The notes under the pieces: model-generated | Database searches by the model: none | Told to the model about the DNA's origin: nothing | The model's input: only the letters and a program-made list of their open reading frames with translations | Shown: one piece after another, positions 47,389 through 60,344 of the stretch | How the letters are laid out: the number at the start of each line of letters is the position of its first letter | Position numbering within the stretch: position 1 is the stretch's first letter | DNA from: Heterostelium multicystogenum | Lineage: Eukaryota; Evosea; Eumycetozoa; Acytosteliales; Acytosteliaceae | Assembly (NCBI GenBank): GCA_003667245.1 | Contig: RCNN01000061.1 | Span: forward strand, 60,779-124,778 | Length of the DNA stretch: 64,000 nt | Reading direction: 5' to 3' | Program-made: the position numbers and the translations under genes

Positions 47389-47874
47389 ATGTGGATTCCA
47401 ATTATTATTCCTTTTGGTTTAACTGGTAAATCAAAGGTTGTAGATAATATTATTAGAGTATGTCCGAACTGTCATAACCAAAGTGTACAACTATTGAGAG
47501 TAAGAATACAACTATAATTTAATTGATTGGTTTCTTTAAAACTAACCATTATTATTATTATTAATTTTATTTTACTTGTTTTTAATTCATTTAAAGAGTA
47601 TGTATATCTTATAATTTAATAAATGATCTTTGTACTTATTAAATTTAAAGACGATGATTGGGCTCAGGTTTTCTTTATACCATTCTTTAAAGTTAAGAAA
47701 GGAACACCTTTCCTGCATTGTTCGATGTGTGGATGTACAGTACCCTATGTAGAGCATTTTAATCCTGCCAACCAGGTTGAAGATTTGAACTTTGAACCAT
47801 CGGGTGAAGACCTAAAACCAAAGAAGAAGAAACATGGTTTATTCCACAGAGATAAGAAGGAAGAAATACATTAA
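47389..47874 (+). CDS. Small zinc-ribbon protein
   Basis: Exon 1 (47389-47499, MWIPIIIPFGLTGKSK ... VCPNCHNQSVQLLR) and exon 2 from about 47652 (DDWAQVFFIPFFKVKKGTPF, CSMCGC), ending in a Lys-rich tail (KPKKKKHGLFHRDKKE). The pairs CPNC and CSMC form a zinc ribbon around a FFIPFF core, as in small eukaryotic zinc-ribbon proteins of unknown role. The obvious donor GTAAGA at 47500 and the only clean acceptor (AAAG at 47650-47651) are out of phase by one base. Either one G is missing at the donor, or an upstream GTGTAC donor (about 47485) is used. Confidence 0.65.
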
Positions 47875-48005
47875 TCATTGTATTAAAAATATACAGTTAT
47901 AAAATAAATAAATAAATTATTATCAAATCAAAAAACAAAACACTTCTTGTTTGTCTAGTTTTATTTTCAATTAAATTCTGGTTAGAAATAGATTATAATG
48001 CATAT

Positions 48006-49311
48006 ATGATGAATCAACAACAACAACAAACTACTCCTTCCTCCTCCTCACAACTACAGTCACCTAGCCAACCTAGTAGTACTACTACACAAAGCTACAA
48101 TACTCAAAGATCACCTAATATTGTAAATAGATCTACAACAAGTAGAACATCAAATCGAAATAATAATGAAAGTAACAGTAACAGTAATAATAATAACAAT
48201 GTAAATAATAGTCAATCAATTACAACAACTACATCCTATCATAATAGATCTACGAGTGGTTTATTTCCTCAATATGCAGACCAACCAGATATAGTTAGAG
48301 CTTCTCAAAAGGATGATTTCTATAAACGTCTTTTTGAAGAACAAGTATTTGAAATCTTGACTAGATTAGCAGGTATGATATGCAGAATCAAAGTGCATTA
48401 TCGTTGTTAGAAGATCTAGGATTTAATACTAATCTATTCAATAATATAAAGGACCTAGAGTCATGATGAATAAACAGAATGAATCGAAACTACTATCAAA
48501 CATAACATACTATATATTGACTACACTCATTGGTTCGCAAACTCTTGGAGAGGAATATTGTAATCTCAGACAAATCAAAGATAAAACATTCTCATTACCC
48601 TCTATAAGTGTATGATAGGGATTAGAGCAATACCATATTATATCATACTAACTTGTTATGATATCATAGAATCGATTCAGATTGATGTTCTTTCAACTTT
48701 TGGCACCATACATGATCAAGAAATATATACCTAAATTCTTTTTACGCTTTCCCAATCTATATTATCTAAAAGAGCTGTTCCCCAAGTTGGAAAGATTACA
48801 TTTAGCATTGTTCTACTTCAATGGTTCTTACTATGAGTTTTCAAAACGACTTTCAAACATCAGATATATATTCAACAGAAAAGTCGATCAAAGAAGACCT
48901 AAATATCATATTCTTGGACTACTTATTATTATTCAGCTGCTTGTTTCATCATTCATATACTTAAGAGACAACTCTTTCTTTTTATCAGGTGCATCTCATC
49001 AGTCCGAAATTAATATTGAATCAGTCAAGTAAGTTTTATTTAATCTTTTATATTATAGAAACAAAATATTAACTAATATAAATTCTCTTATAAAATTAAG
49101 TTCACCAAATAGCAATAGTGAGGATGATGAAGCTGCCAATGGTGGTAAATGTACTTTATGCCTTGAAGTAAGAAAAAATTCAACATCCACCATTTGTGGA
49201 CATCTATTTTGTTGGTATTGTTTATCGGAATGGTGTAATTCCAAAGCTGAATGTCCTCTATGTAGAAGACCTATATCTTTACAAACACTTATACCAGTAT
49301 ACAATTATTAA
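48006..49311 (+). CDS. pex10: Peroxisome biogenesis factor 10 (RING E3 ligase)
   Basis: Three exons: 48006-48372, 48452-49028 and 49101-49311 (introns 79 and 72 nt). A Gln/Ser/Asn-rich start is followed by ADQPDIVRASQKDDFYKRLF, then GPRVMMNKQNESKLLSNITY and TLIGSQTLGEEYCNL, which are PEX10 hallmarks. Membrane segments and HLALFYFNGSYYEFSKRLSN come next, and a C-terminal RING (CTLC, CGHLFCWYC, CPLC) ends in PISLQTLIPVYNY. Role: part of the PEX2-PEX10-PEX12 ubiquitin ligase that recycles PEX5 at the peroxisome membrane. Two single-base breaks lie between about 48610 and 48690 (after SLPSIS, and before LMFFQLLAPY). The stop is 80 nt from the convergent MARK gene stop. Confidence 0.92.
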
Positions 49312-49391
49312 AATCTAACTCATATGACACATATGTTTTGCAATATATTTATAGTACAAGTTTATTTATTAAAAAAAACCACTTATTTCTT

Positions 49392-51875
49392 TTATCTTTC
49401 TATATGTGTCAAAAGATCTTTACAAATTCCTTTATATCTCCATGCAGAACCACCCATTCTCTTGAATTTCAAGCCATTGACTGATAATCTTGGTAATCTG
49501 CAAACCTCAATTGTAAATCTTACACCTTCGGTCTCACACTCGATGAGATATGGTCCTTTTTGAGTGTGGGGTATGCAACAATGTCCTACAACTCCTAAAA
49601 CTTGATTCATCAATTCTGGCGCTGGTTTCATTGATGTAGTTTGAAGACCAAATACAAATCTAACGATTCTTGGCTCAACAGAAGAATCTTCAAATTGATT
49701 GGTTGGTTTTGATGCGGTATTTGTGGTTGTGGTTGTTTCAGACACAGTGTCTAAAGCTGGTAAAGTAGGTGGAGTTTGTGATGATTTTACAGGTGGTGTT
49801 GAAGTTGGTGTATTACTGTTGGAGGAAGATGGTGAATCTTTGTCCTCAGAACGCTTAAGGATATTCTTGAAGGACGAGAGTAAACTTGAGACAGAAGACT
49901 TGTGCTTTTCTTTCTTTGAGAGTGGTTTGAGATAACCAACGGTTGGATGATACTGATCTGAGTAGTCTTCAAAGATGACCCAGTCATCTTCAAGTTTCTT
50001 TGTTTCTTTGTGTTGGTGGTCTGCAACACTACTACTATTACTTCTAAGTCTGCTATGGATTTCATGATTTGGATTGGATGGTGACAAGGTATATGCGGTA
50101 GCCCTTCGCTTGATGAGTTTGTTTGGTGTATTATTGTTGCTACCTCGAGGTGAAATTGGAAGAATATTTGAATTGGGTGATGTTGAGGCAGAGTTGGCCG
50201 GGGAGTTGGAGGCAGATGTGTTTGCTGATTTTGAAATTTGACGACCAACTGGTGGTTGTATCTTAACGCTTGGCGAAACTAGTGAAGATGTTTGTGGTGA
50301 TGTCGAAATGGGAGATGGTGCTGGTGAATATGAAGGTGAATGAACAAATGTTGGATTGGTATTATTGTTGTGTGCGTGATTATTATTTCCATGATGATTT
50401 CCGGTAGTCGTTGATTTAACAGGACTATCTACGGTGTGACTTCTTCTATGGTGACGTTTGTATTTAATAAGAGGACTCTTCTCACCTGTCGGAGCGATAA
50501 TAGATGGTTGGTCAGAATAGAATAAATCAGAGTCCAGTGACTGGGCGTTCTCACGACACTTTCTTCCGGCCAACAAAAAGTAGGTTGCTGCACAATCGTT
50601 ATATCGATTTTGTTTGACATTTGAATATACTTCATCTCTATCGTAACCAATTGATACCAAGTCGTTGACAATTTCATCATCAACAACAAATCCATCTTGA
50701 TTAGGATTCGAAACTGATTGAAGATTGAGGGATCCAACAACTGGGGCCAACCAAGGATGATTAATGATCTCTTCAAGATTGGCACGTTTAAGTGGATCGA
50801 CAACTAACATTCTACTAATCAATGACTTGCAATCTGGTGATAAATAATCGGGCATTGTGTAGTCGGCAGCCAAGATCTTTTGGAACAACTCTACATAGTT
50901 ATCTCCATCAAATGGCAAATAGCCCGATACCAGAACAAACAAAACTACACCCATACTCCAAATGTCTACGGATGGACCATTGTATTCCTTTCGCAGAATC
51001 AACTCTGGTGATGCATATGTAGGTGAACCACAAAATGTTTTTAATGTGGTACCAGGTGTGAATACATTACTTAAACCAAAATCGATAATTTTAATCTGAC
51101 GATTGCTATCGAGCAACAGATTCTCTGGCTTCAAATCACGGTGAACAGCACGCTTACTGTGGCAATAGTGGATGGCCGATACAATCTGTATGAAAAAGGT
51201 ACGTGCCTGCTGTTCAGAAAGAACACCGTGGGCAATCATAAAATCCATGACCTCACCTTCTCCTGCATACTCCATAATCAAGTAGAGAGCTCTATTTGTT
51301 TCGATGACTTCGTACAATTTGATAATATTTGGATGATGTAACAATTTCATAATTCTTACTTCTCGCTGTACCATTTTCAATGTATCTTGATCCAGTTTAC
51401 TTTTGTTTATAATTTTAATTGCAACCTAAATGAGCCACCAGTTAGTAAACAAATACAAATATACTGTCTAATAAATATCTCAAGTTACCTTTTCATTTGG
51501 TATCTTTCTGTGATAACCTAATTTGACTTTACCAAATTGACCTCTACCTATTGTCTTTACAATGACATAGTTTCCAATGATTCCCTGAGGCTGAATCTGT
51601 TGATTTTGTGAGACTTGAATGTGTCCTGACATGCTAGTGCTTAGATTACTACCATTGCTTGTACTGAGATTACTGGAGTTGCTGCTGATGCTGCTTGTAG
51701 ATACAACATTTCCAGCTCCACTTCCAGTGACACCGCTATTGAAGCTGATGTCACCACTGGCAACACTGCTATTGCCACTCATTCTGTTGCTGTCGATGCT
51801 ACTTATGATGTTGATGCCAGCGTGGCCACTGTGACTGTTGATATGATGGTAATTTGACTCGACAACAGTTTCCAT
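49392..51875 (-). CDS. MARK/PAR-1 family serine/threonine kinase
   Basis: Two exons, 51489-51875 and 49392-51425 (63-nt intron between K and VAIKII); 806 aa, frame intact. Kinase domain residues about 98-350: GRGQFGKVKLG (G-loop), VAIKIINK, VHRDLKPENLL, IDFGLSN, and an activation loop LKTFCGSPTYASPE with the Thr that LKB1-type kinases phosphorylate. A UBA-like domain follows (VVDDEIVNDLVSIGYDRDEV). A Ser/Asn/Pro-rich linker leads to a C-terminal KA1 domain (LIECETEGVRFTIEVCRLPR ... WRYKGICKDLL). UBA plus KA1 places it with MARK/PAR-1 rather than AMPK alpha. Role: microtubule and polarity kinase recruited to acidic membranes through KA1. Confidence 0.93.
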
Positions 51876-54630
51876 ACTCTAATACTTTTATGTTTGTAAT
51901 AGTTCTTCAAGTTTAGAGTTGTTTAAAAACGCCTTGCTTTCACAAACACAACAATTTGTAGTTAATATCCAAATTGTTTACAACTAACAAACACTACAAT
52001 TAATAGTATGGTAGCTGGTTGTCGTGTAGTTGTAATCTATTCTACGCTTCCTCTTCACCAGATGATGCTGCTGAGGAGAAAAAGTAAGAAAAGAGTGACA
52101 AAAATGTCAAAAAGGGTAGTGCTGTGTTGAGGGTTGTGTTTATCTATCTAAACAGTGCCAAATTAATTTATTTGTTGAACCACAAAGGTACTACTACAAC
52201 TTTTGTTTTTCTTTTATACTGGCTAACTTATAATTATCTAGATATTATTTTAATATTTTAGTAATCTATTAATAATTACAACTGTAATTTATTTGATGTT
52301 GTATTGTATATGATATGCTATTTATAATATTATTGTTTAATAATAAATCTTATAATTACAACTAGTTGATATTTGTTATTGTTTTAGGTTTATATTTATA
52401 TATAATTATACTATTATCAATTTATTATTGTTATTATTATTGTATCGTTAAAATAATAATATTATTATAAAAACTAAAGGTGGTAAAAACACAATTTAGT
52501 AGATTTTGGTTTTTGGTGTTGGAAAATGTAAAAATGAAGGAGGGAATGAGGATGAGGGAGACTGTTTGGTGTTCTCGAGAATAAAAATTTAAGTTGTCGG
52601 GTTTATATATAGGATATACAAATTGAACTGGTTGAGTTTGATTGGTTGTTGGTCTAATTAGTATGTATTTGGGACTCTGGCTATCTCGACAGGGTGTTGT
52701 TAGACTTTGGACATGTGCTCTGTTGTTGCTTGGTGTCAAAGTGCCAACAGATTATACAAGAGTCTAGATGACTGGTAAACAATATTTCAAAACAAGCAAC
52801 AAACAACTATCAATGATAAAATAAAATATCTCAAACAATACTCTATTGTTTGAAGGAATAATTATATTTAATTTAATAGATATATAATAATAATAATAAT
52901 AACTAAAATGATGAATTGCTATTTGATAATGTTATTCAAGTCATGCATGTCATGCATGTCCTTGTTTATTTGAACTGCTCTGTTATTATATTGCAGCTGT
53001 TGTTTCAACGGATGAATTTAAGTATCCGTTGTTATTATTCTTGTTTTCCTTGTACTTTTTCTTTTTCCTTTTCTTTTTATTTGTTTGGTTACAAAATCAA
53101 GATCAACATCAACAACAAGTACAATTACAACAGCATAACATAAATTTAGATTTATATTTTAGTAAAAATAGGTGATATAATATTAAATAGATTATTTTAT
53201 TTAAATTATTTAAATTATATTGATAATATTATTATGTTACAACAATCAATTAAATTATTTATATTTATATTTACATTCCTTTCAAATGTAAACAAAAGTA
53301 CTTGATACATTCGTAATTGCTTTTGAATTTATCGAAGTGAAACAGTAGTGGGTGAGGGGTGTATATAAATAATGATACTGATATTGATATTACTCAATTA
53401 CCTACAACAAAAACAACACACCACTAGTATTACAAAACAAATATAAATTTAAAAAACAAATTATTTAAAAATAATAACAATAATAGTGGTAGTAAATAAA
53501 ATTATACATACATTGTTTATCTATTTATATCAATATCTATATCTATCTATATTATTGGTTGAATAGTTTTGATGTACTAAATAATGATACTTATACAACT
53601 AAATAAATATTTATATTATTTATAAGATATGATTGTAATATTATTAGTATTATTATTGTTATTATTATAATTATTAATATTAAGTATTTGTTGTGTGCAC
53701 TAAACTAAACTTTTATTAAAATAAATTAACTATAAACAAAAATATTAATTTTGTATTTTATCTAATTGATTTGTTAGTTGTTTGTTGTTAGTTGTTTGTT
53801 GTTTGAAATTAAAAGAAAAGTGTAGTTTATCTTTTGTTAGGATTTAAGAGTTTGTTTAGGAATCTTCTAAATTTAAAGATGTAGATAATAACCTGCGGAG
53901 GTGTTGTTGTTGTGTGAGTGTGTGATGAACAGAACAAAGCAAACGATGTTTGTATCGCAGGAACAAGATGGTTGTTTTGTTTTTGTTCATTCACAACTTT
54001 TGTGGGGCCTATTTGGTGTTGGCTACCTTTTTAATATTAGTTATGTTTAATTAGGTGGTCCAGCTGGAAATTTTTTTTGACTTTTCGCACATCATGTTTG
54101 TTTTTTGCAAAGCTGATGTGGTTGTTTTTTTTGAGTCACTGGTATTGAGAACGATCGTGCGAATTTTCATCTCCTTTTTAAAAATGAAACTTTTTTCAGA
54201 AATTTAAACCATTTAGTTTAGCAAATATTTATCCAAAAAGATATATTAGGCTTGGTGGACTCCTGACCAACCTGGTGGGTGTTCCTTTATTAAACATAGA
54301 CGGCTTTGGACTGTAGTTGAAGATTATTGGTAACATTCCACTGACATTTAGCACATTTTCGATCGATTTTTAATTTCCAAAACTGTAGTTTATCCAATCT
54401 GTTAGGACGATGGAATGGTGTATGTTATTCATATGTGTGTTTTTTTTTTTTTTTTGCAAGTCAACTACAATTAAGGCAATCAAGATCACAATTGGTTGTT
54501 TATATATCAGCCAATGATCTGAGTGAGGAGATACACAAACCAACATGTAGGATTTGGTGATCTTGTATTAATTTGTGAAGTGCACTTGACATTTTGTTGA
54601 CTTTATTGTATGTTATTATATATAACTAAC
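51876..54630. other. Intergenic, 2.75 kb
   Basis: Between the 5' end of MARK and the 3' end of glycogen synthase. It has a tandem TCATGCATG pair near 52941-52958, AT-rich tracts and poly-T at about 54441-54457. A possible exon of a small membrane protein is listed separately. Nothing else is supported. Confidence 0.5.
52998..53171 (+). CDS. Possible 3' exon of a small single-pass membrane protein
   Basis: A good acceptor (TTATATTGCAG, ending about 52997) opens a frame that reads VVSTDEFKYPLLLF, then about 20 Phe/Leu-rich hydrophobic residues, then VWLQNQDQHQQQVQLQQHNI and a stop near 53171. One membrane segment followed by a Gln-rich tail is plausible, but no upstream exon could be assigned, so this may be chance. 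Confidence 0.2.
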
Positions 54631-57379
54631 TTATTTCTTATTGGTCGATTTGTTACTGCTGTTGTTGATTACGATTGGTTTTGAAGGAGAAGCTGTAACA
54701 GAATTGGCTCCGACTTCTTTTGGTGGTGTTGTAACAGTGTTTGAAGCTGGATTAAGTGTATTACTGCTGGCAGATGGATAGGTTGGAGGCTTCGTAGAGT
54801 TAATGGAGATGTTAGGTGATTGTGGTGTAGTCTGTTGCTTTAATAGACTTTCTGTGAGCAAGCTTGTTTGTTTGGGAGTGGAGGATATGGATGTTGGAGT
54901 TGATTGTGGTGTTGGATTAGATGGAATTACTGTTGGAGTTGGTATTGCTATTGGTATTGATGCAGAAGTAGTCATCTTGGTGGAAGTGCTGACAAAGTTG
55001 CCGACTGGAATGGTTTGTGCGGGAACGGGTGGAGTTGTGTTGGAATTTGAGTGGCCAAAGATTGAACAGTGGTAGATTTGGTATTAGAGGTTGGAGTAGG
55101 TGGTGGCGATACAACTGAAATGACAAGTGATTCATTATTGTCCTTTGGTAAGGAGTTCGGTATGTTAATTCCAGGGATAGTTTCACGTGGAGATGTTACC
55201 AGTGAATCTTTAGATGGTGATGTTGCATTTTTTAAAGGATTACTGCTGTTGGTAGTTGTGCTTGAGCTGGTAGGGGTTGGTGATGAGGGTCTGGAAGAAA
55301 TAGTAGTTGCAGGGAATGCACGATCCAATGCCAAAGAACGTGCTGTGGTATAGAATTTACCTAGACTCTTCCAGTCTAATAGTTCTGAAAGCTTCTCAGT
55401 TCTGTTTCTCAATTCAATTCTCTGTCTACGATCGAGTTGACAGAACTTCCATAGGTATTGTGTCATCTGGTCAACAGACTCTTGTGGTGATTTAAATCTT
55501 CTGTCGACAATGTAGATACCCTTTGAGTCGGGATCGGCCAGTCCTCTTCTCATGTAGTTGGCAAAACCGGTCAGGTTGCTAGTTACCGATGGGACACCAA
55601 GGACAGTGCACTCAGCTGGAGTGTATCCCCATGGTTCATAGTAAGAAGCAAAGATTCCAAGATGGCAACCTCTCACGAACTCTGTATAATCCAATGGAAT
55701 CAAAGGATTGGTTGAGTTGAGGAATTCTGGGTGATAGATAATCTTAACTCTATCTTCTGGAGCATTGAATAGTTTAATTCTTCGAAGATGATTCAAAATT
55801 GGATCGTTATCTATTTAAAGGAATAATAATTAGTATTAAAAGATGATGATCGGTTGGTTATTACATACTGTCATCAATCATGTTATGTGTGACAATGGGA
55901 GGTAGAGATGGTCTTTGTTTGAGAGCAAATATTCTTCTCTTTAATTTAACTAGATCCTCTTGTGTAAGTAACTCCTCTGGTGATATGACTTTTCCTCTAG
56001 ATGTCATCTCAAAGATTCTGTCTCCCATGCTTTCGACAATAGAGTTACATGTTCTTCTCATGTCCTTGAGATATGATTGTCCTTTAAGTGATTCGACGTT
56101 GAAATTATTTGTTTTGGCTGGCATAATAATGAACGCGACAACGGTCAAAGTAGATCCTGATTGCTGGAGTAGTTTGTTCAAACCATTGAGAGCATCCAAG
56201 AACATATCTACACCTTTGTTGTAGTACTCATAACGTCCTGCAGTAAAGAAGTAGAGTGTATTGTCCAAGTCAAAGTCGTAGTGTCCATAGAAGTGTCCTC
56301 GAAACAAATTCTTGCAAGACGCTCTTATACTTGGCATGAAGATTCTGAAACTCATGGAGAGCGGTGAACTTATCAAGTGTCAGACCATTTGGAGAATTAC
56401 ATCTGCTTTTCTTGGGAGGATGGTTTCCGACTCGAAGGCTGTAATCTCTGACACAGTGGTAAAAACATTGGCTTCAGCTGCCGATCTCTTTTCAATCCAG
56501 TGACGATGGTAGATTCCACGTTCGAAGCTTCGTAGTCCATATTCAAATACTGCATCTGATTGTAGAGGTCAACTCCACCTGCCGAAAGGTATCTACCAAG
56601 AAGGGTGGCATGTGTTGTGAAGATGGTAGCTACAGAAATCTTCCATTTTTTGAGCAAAATAAGTCCAACTGATGCTTGCCACTCATGAAAGTGTGCAATG
56701 TACTTGTCGTTTGGGTTAACTTCAGCAAACTCCTTTAGGAAAAGAGCAACCTGGAATCCAAAAAGATTGATTCGTTTGTTTCGTTGTCATTTGCTGTTCG
56801 AAACCTGACATCAAATCCCAACGCCACTCGCCAAGCTTGTGGAAACTACTTCTTCAGATCAATGAGAAAACCTTGGATAACTATCAATCAACCACTTTCC
56901 AAAGTGTACTTGTATTCCGTATTTGGTCATCATGTTATCGATGACAGGTGAGGTGAGGGGACCTGGCACCAAAGGTTCAAACTCTGTCGAAGCGGTCTCT
57001 GGGTTGTATGGACCGATCAAAGCATATCTCGAATTTGTACTCTTCCACTGTAATCTACCAATGATTGATTGCAGGATGTTAGTAGAGTGCATTTACAATT
57101 GCTTGCCATTACTATGATGATTGTTTTTGGATAACCTACAGGTGCTTTAGATTTCAAAACTGTGTAGATACCACCGACTTTCTTTGCAACTTCCCATCCG
57201 ACATCGAAAAGAGCAACGTTTGAATCGGCGGCTGGCGGTCTCTCAATGTTAGCAGAGTGCGACAGCGGAGATGGAGACGGGGATATCATGTGAGGATCGC
57301 CACCGCTGCCTCTGCTCATCTTTAGCTGTGACATTGCATTTTCTAGATATGTACTATTGGGTGTACCAAAGATCATCAT
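54631..57379 (-). CDS. glcS: Glycogen synthase (GT3 family, eukaryotic type)
   Basis: Exons 57140-57379, 55869-57054 and 54631-55810 (introns 85 and 58 nt). N-terminal glycosyltransferase fold: [20 protein letters not shown] (UDP-glucose site), [39 protein letters not shown]. Second half: [65 protein letters not shown], and the catalytic block [20 protein letters not shown], then IVDRRFKSP and [17 protein letters not shown] Ser/Thr/Pro-rich tail of about 200 residues follows and is the likely regulatory region. At least seven one-base breaks interrupt the frame between about 57030 and 56300, and one more at about 54975. All are curable locally, so I keep it as a gene. Confidence 0.92.
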
Positions 57380-57663
57380 CTTTAATATCTTTGGATTGTA
57401 AAAGAATAACTAATCAAACAATATAATTTATGTATATCTAAATTTTAGATATGAAAATGATTCAAATGATTGATTATGAATGGTAAGTAGTAGTAGTAGT
57501 AGTAGGAGTTGTGGAGAATCAAAGATATAAATAGAAATAAGAGATTAGATTTAGAAATAGAAATGGAATAGTCAAGAAAGAAAAGGGGTAATTGATTCGG
57601 TTAGTATCATTATTGTTAATATTAATAATATTTTAATATCAGATTGTTGTAGTAGTCGTTATT

Positions 57664-57702
<39 letters not shown>

Positions 57703-58681
57703 GGAAGTGAATGCAAATGGAAATGAAAGAAAGATAGAAACACATAAAAGTGTAAAACAGACCTTTGCTGATGAATAGATAGATGTTCTCAATAGATATC
57801 AGTACGTGCGTATGGTATGCTCAACTGATAGAAATCTATTACTATTATTTTCAATAACAATTGCTTATAGAACAACGACTCAAAACCACTGGCTAAAATA
57901 TATAATATATAAACAGTTGTTGTTGTTGTTGTTGTTGCTGTTGTTGTTGTGGTTCCCACAATTCTATTCTATTCTATTGTATTATTATCTGGGTTTGTTA
58001 GAATAATCTTTGTTTATTAATAATAATAATGAGTGTGTGTGTGTTTGTGGTATTGTCTTTGATGTGTATGGATGGCTGGTGTTGTCTTTCTAAAAGACAT
58101 TAATAACATTATCCAAATAAATTAAAAACCACCCCTTCCTCAAATACTACACATCACTATAACCAGGATTTTTTGGGTTTTTTTTTTTTCGTTTTTGTCT
58201 GTTGAAGGTGTGGTTTTGAGGTTTGGTGAAGGTGGTGAGTGGGGGTGTTGTCTCGACATTAATTACCCTTTTATCTATATTTTTGTATTAATATTGATAC
58301 AATGAATCACTTATTGTTAATTGTAATATATATATATATAATATTCAAAGTTTAATTTAAAAATATAAATTATACAACTAATTTATTAATTTTAATAATA
58401 ATAAATTATAATAACAACAATAATGATTTGTGGTGTTGGTCATTTTTGAAAAATAAAGTGATCTTAAAAATTTCCCAAAACAACCCAAAGCTGCAAATAA
58501 AAACTGACGGGTTCAAAGACCTTCATCTAAAGTTCCAAATTAACAGATCTGATCCCAAACAATTGTTCCACCCAATTCATGATCTAAACTAATTTATCAA
58601 AGTGAGAAGCAACAATAAAAAGAAATGAAAGTAAATAATGGAAATTGGAAAACAATTTATTATTTGTTTATTTGAGAATGG
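57380..58681. other. Intergenic with TTG repeats
   Basis: Promoter and leader side of glycogen synthase. It holds (TTG)13 at 57665-57703 and a second interrupted TTG tract at about 57916-57949. No gene. Confidence 0.55.
57665..57703. repeat. (TTG)13 microsatellite
   Basis: Thirteen uninterrupted TTG units, about 290 nt upstream of the glycogen synthase start. Confidence 0.9.
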
Positions 58682-60050
58682 TTAACAAGTTTTCAATGAG
58701 TTGGGATTTAGAAATGAATGCTGAGATGAATTCTTAGAGTTACTGTTGAATCCGAATATGATATAGTATTGATCGTCGATGCGCCTAATATAAAGTTTGT
58801 TTTTCTTGTTATTTTTGAGGTGAATCTTACTGATGTTTGGAACTTTAAGGACTGACACTATATTTTGATTTTGATTATGAAATATAGGAGACGGCTTGAT
58901 TACACACTTTGTAATTGAGTCATGGAAAACAATCTGAGGTAGCAATTTAAGATCTTCCATTTTTAAAGTAGAGACCGATGGAGGCAAGTGTATCTCGGTC
59001 GTTGGCAAATTCTTGTTGCGAATAGAATACAGTTTCTTGATTTTGACGTCTTGGAATAAATGTAATTTTCCTTGATCAACCAATAGTTCATCGAATTGGT
59101 ATAGTGATTTATCGGGCATGAATCTCATTGATATCAAATTCTGAGATTGCGATGAATAAGTGTTTGACTGATGGTGAGAGTCTTGATTTTAAAATTGAGT
59201 TTGAAAAGATTTTGAGCTTAACAATTGTTTCTGGAAGCTCTTGGAGGTCGATTGTCTCCACAACATCACTCTCCATATTGTATGTAAAAGATAGAGCTTT
59301 CAGTTTTTTTAAGTGATTTGATCTTTGGAATCCAAGACACTGGAGCAAACTTTAGAGTCTCCAATGATGGTGGTAACACATTATCCTCAATAGGAATCTC
59401 ATATCCAGAGTATTCTAGCTTTCTTAGATTTGGTGGTAAAGAGCCGGGTTTGAGTATATTCCTGAAACTAGTACCACCGAAGTGAAGGGTTTCCAGCGAT
59501 GCCGGTAAAAGACCTGGCTGTATATCAACCGCCAAAGAGTCACAGAACTTCAATACTCTCAAATTTTGTGGTAAATTTTTTGATGATGGTTCCAGTAGCT
59601 TCACCTGTGAATGATATAGATGTCAAATTCGAGGGCAACTTGCGATTCATTTGGGTAATACCCTTCAGTTTAGTTACATTTGAATTTGAAATCCATTGTA
59701 ACAAGTTTTCGGATATGATTGGGAATAGGTTAGCTTTTAACTTTACAGATTCTTGGATCCATAGATTTTGGAGTGTCCTTGCTGCGCAGCAAGGACGCTT
59801 TTGTGCGATCGATACAATCAATAAGCAGTGTTTTATACGAATGTAAATAGATCTTCGTAGATTGACTGGCATTGATCTTGAAGTTACGGAACGATAGATA
59901 TTTATCTCGTTCATAAAACCATTTCCTGCATACCAAACTAACGATTATCCTATCGATATTATCAGATAGGTATGATACTATTTTCGATAATAACACATGT
60001 GATAAGTTGACAACTTTATTATTACTATTATCAATATTACAAATATTCAT
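58682..60050 (-). CDS. F-box protein with FNIP/leucine-rich repeats
   Basis: The N-terminal F-box (LSHVLLSKIVSYLSDNIDR ... VCRKWFYERDKYL) is followed by short repeats of the dictyostelid FNIP/LRR type: LLPASLETLHFGGTSFRNIL, SLPPNLRKLEYSGYEIPI and VLPPSLETLKFA, then looser repeats to the stop at 58682. About 450 aa when frames are joined. The family probably presents substrates to SCF ubiquitin ligases. At least four frame changes (about 59750, 59600, 59330 and 59120) break the ORF, each within continuous repeat sequence. This could be a young pseudogene of a multigene family or more assembly error. Confidence 0.72.
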
Positions 60051-60344
60051 ATTGTACAGATTAGATTTGCAAATAACTGTAAATCATGATGTATCATATT
60101 TTTTAAGAAACTGATTTGGATTTTTTTAGAACAAATCGAGTTGCCTCGCATGCAATACAATTGTTGTTTTCTTATGCTATCTCCAATCAATGATTCACTC
60201 TACTCAATACATGATATGTAGATTAATGAGACAATAAGTAAAAAATAGGAATATTTAAAATAAATTATTTATTATACATGACTTGAATAAAGTCAAATTC
60301 TGGTTTAGTTATATTATATATATATTTTATAATTGATATCAAAT
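60051..60344. other. Short intergenic region
   Basis: 294 nt of AT-rich DNA between the myosin VII stop and the F-box gene start, both on the minus strand. It must hold the F-box promoter. No motif recognised. Confidence 0.4.

Noticed and set aside
52437..52739. 100-codon minus-strand ORF upstream of MARK
   Set aside because: Composition is not convincing, it lies in the likely promoter region, and no family was recognised.
53927..54052. 41-codon plus-strand ORF (MNRTKQTMFV...)
   Set aside because: Too short, no signal peptide or homology, and in an AT-rich intergenic region.
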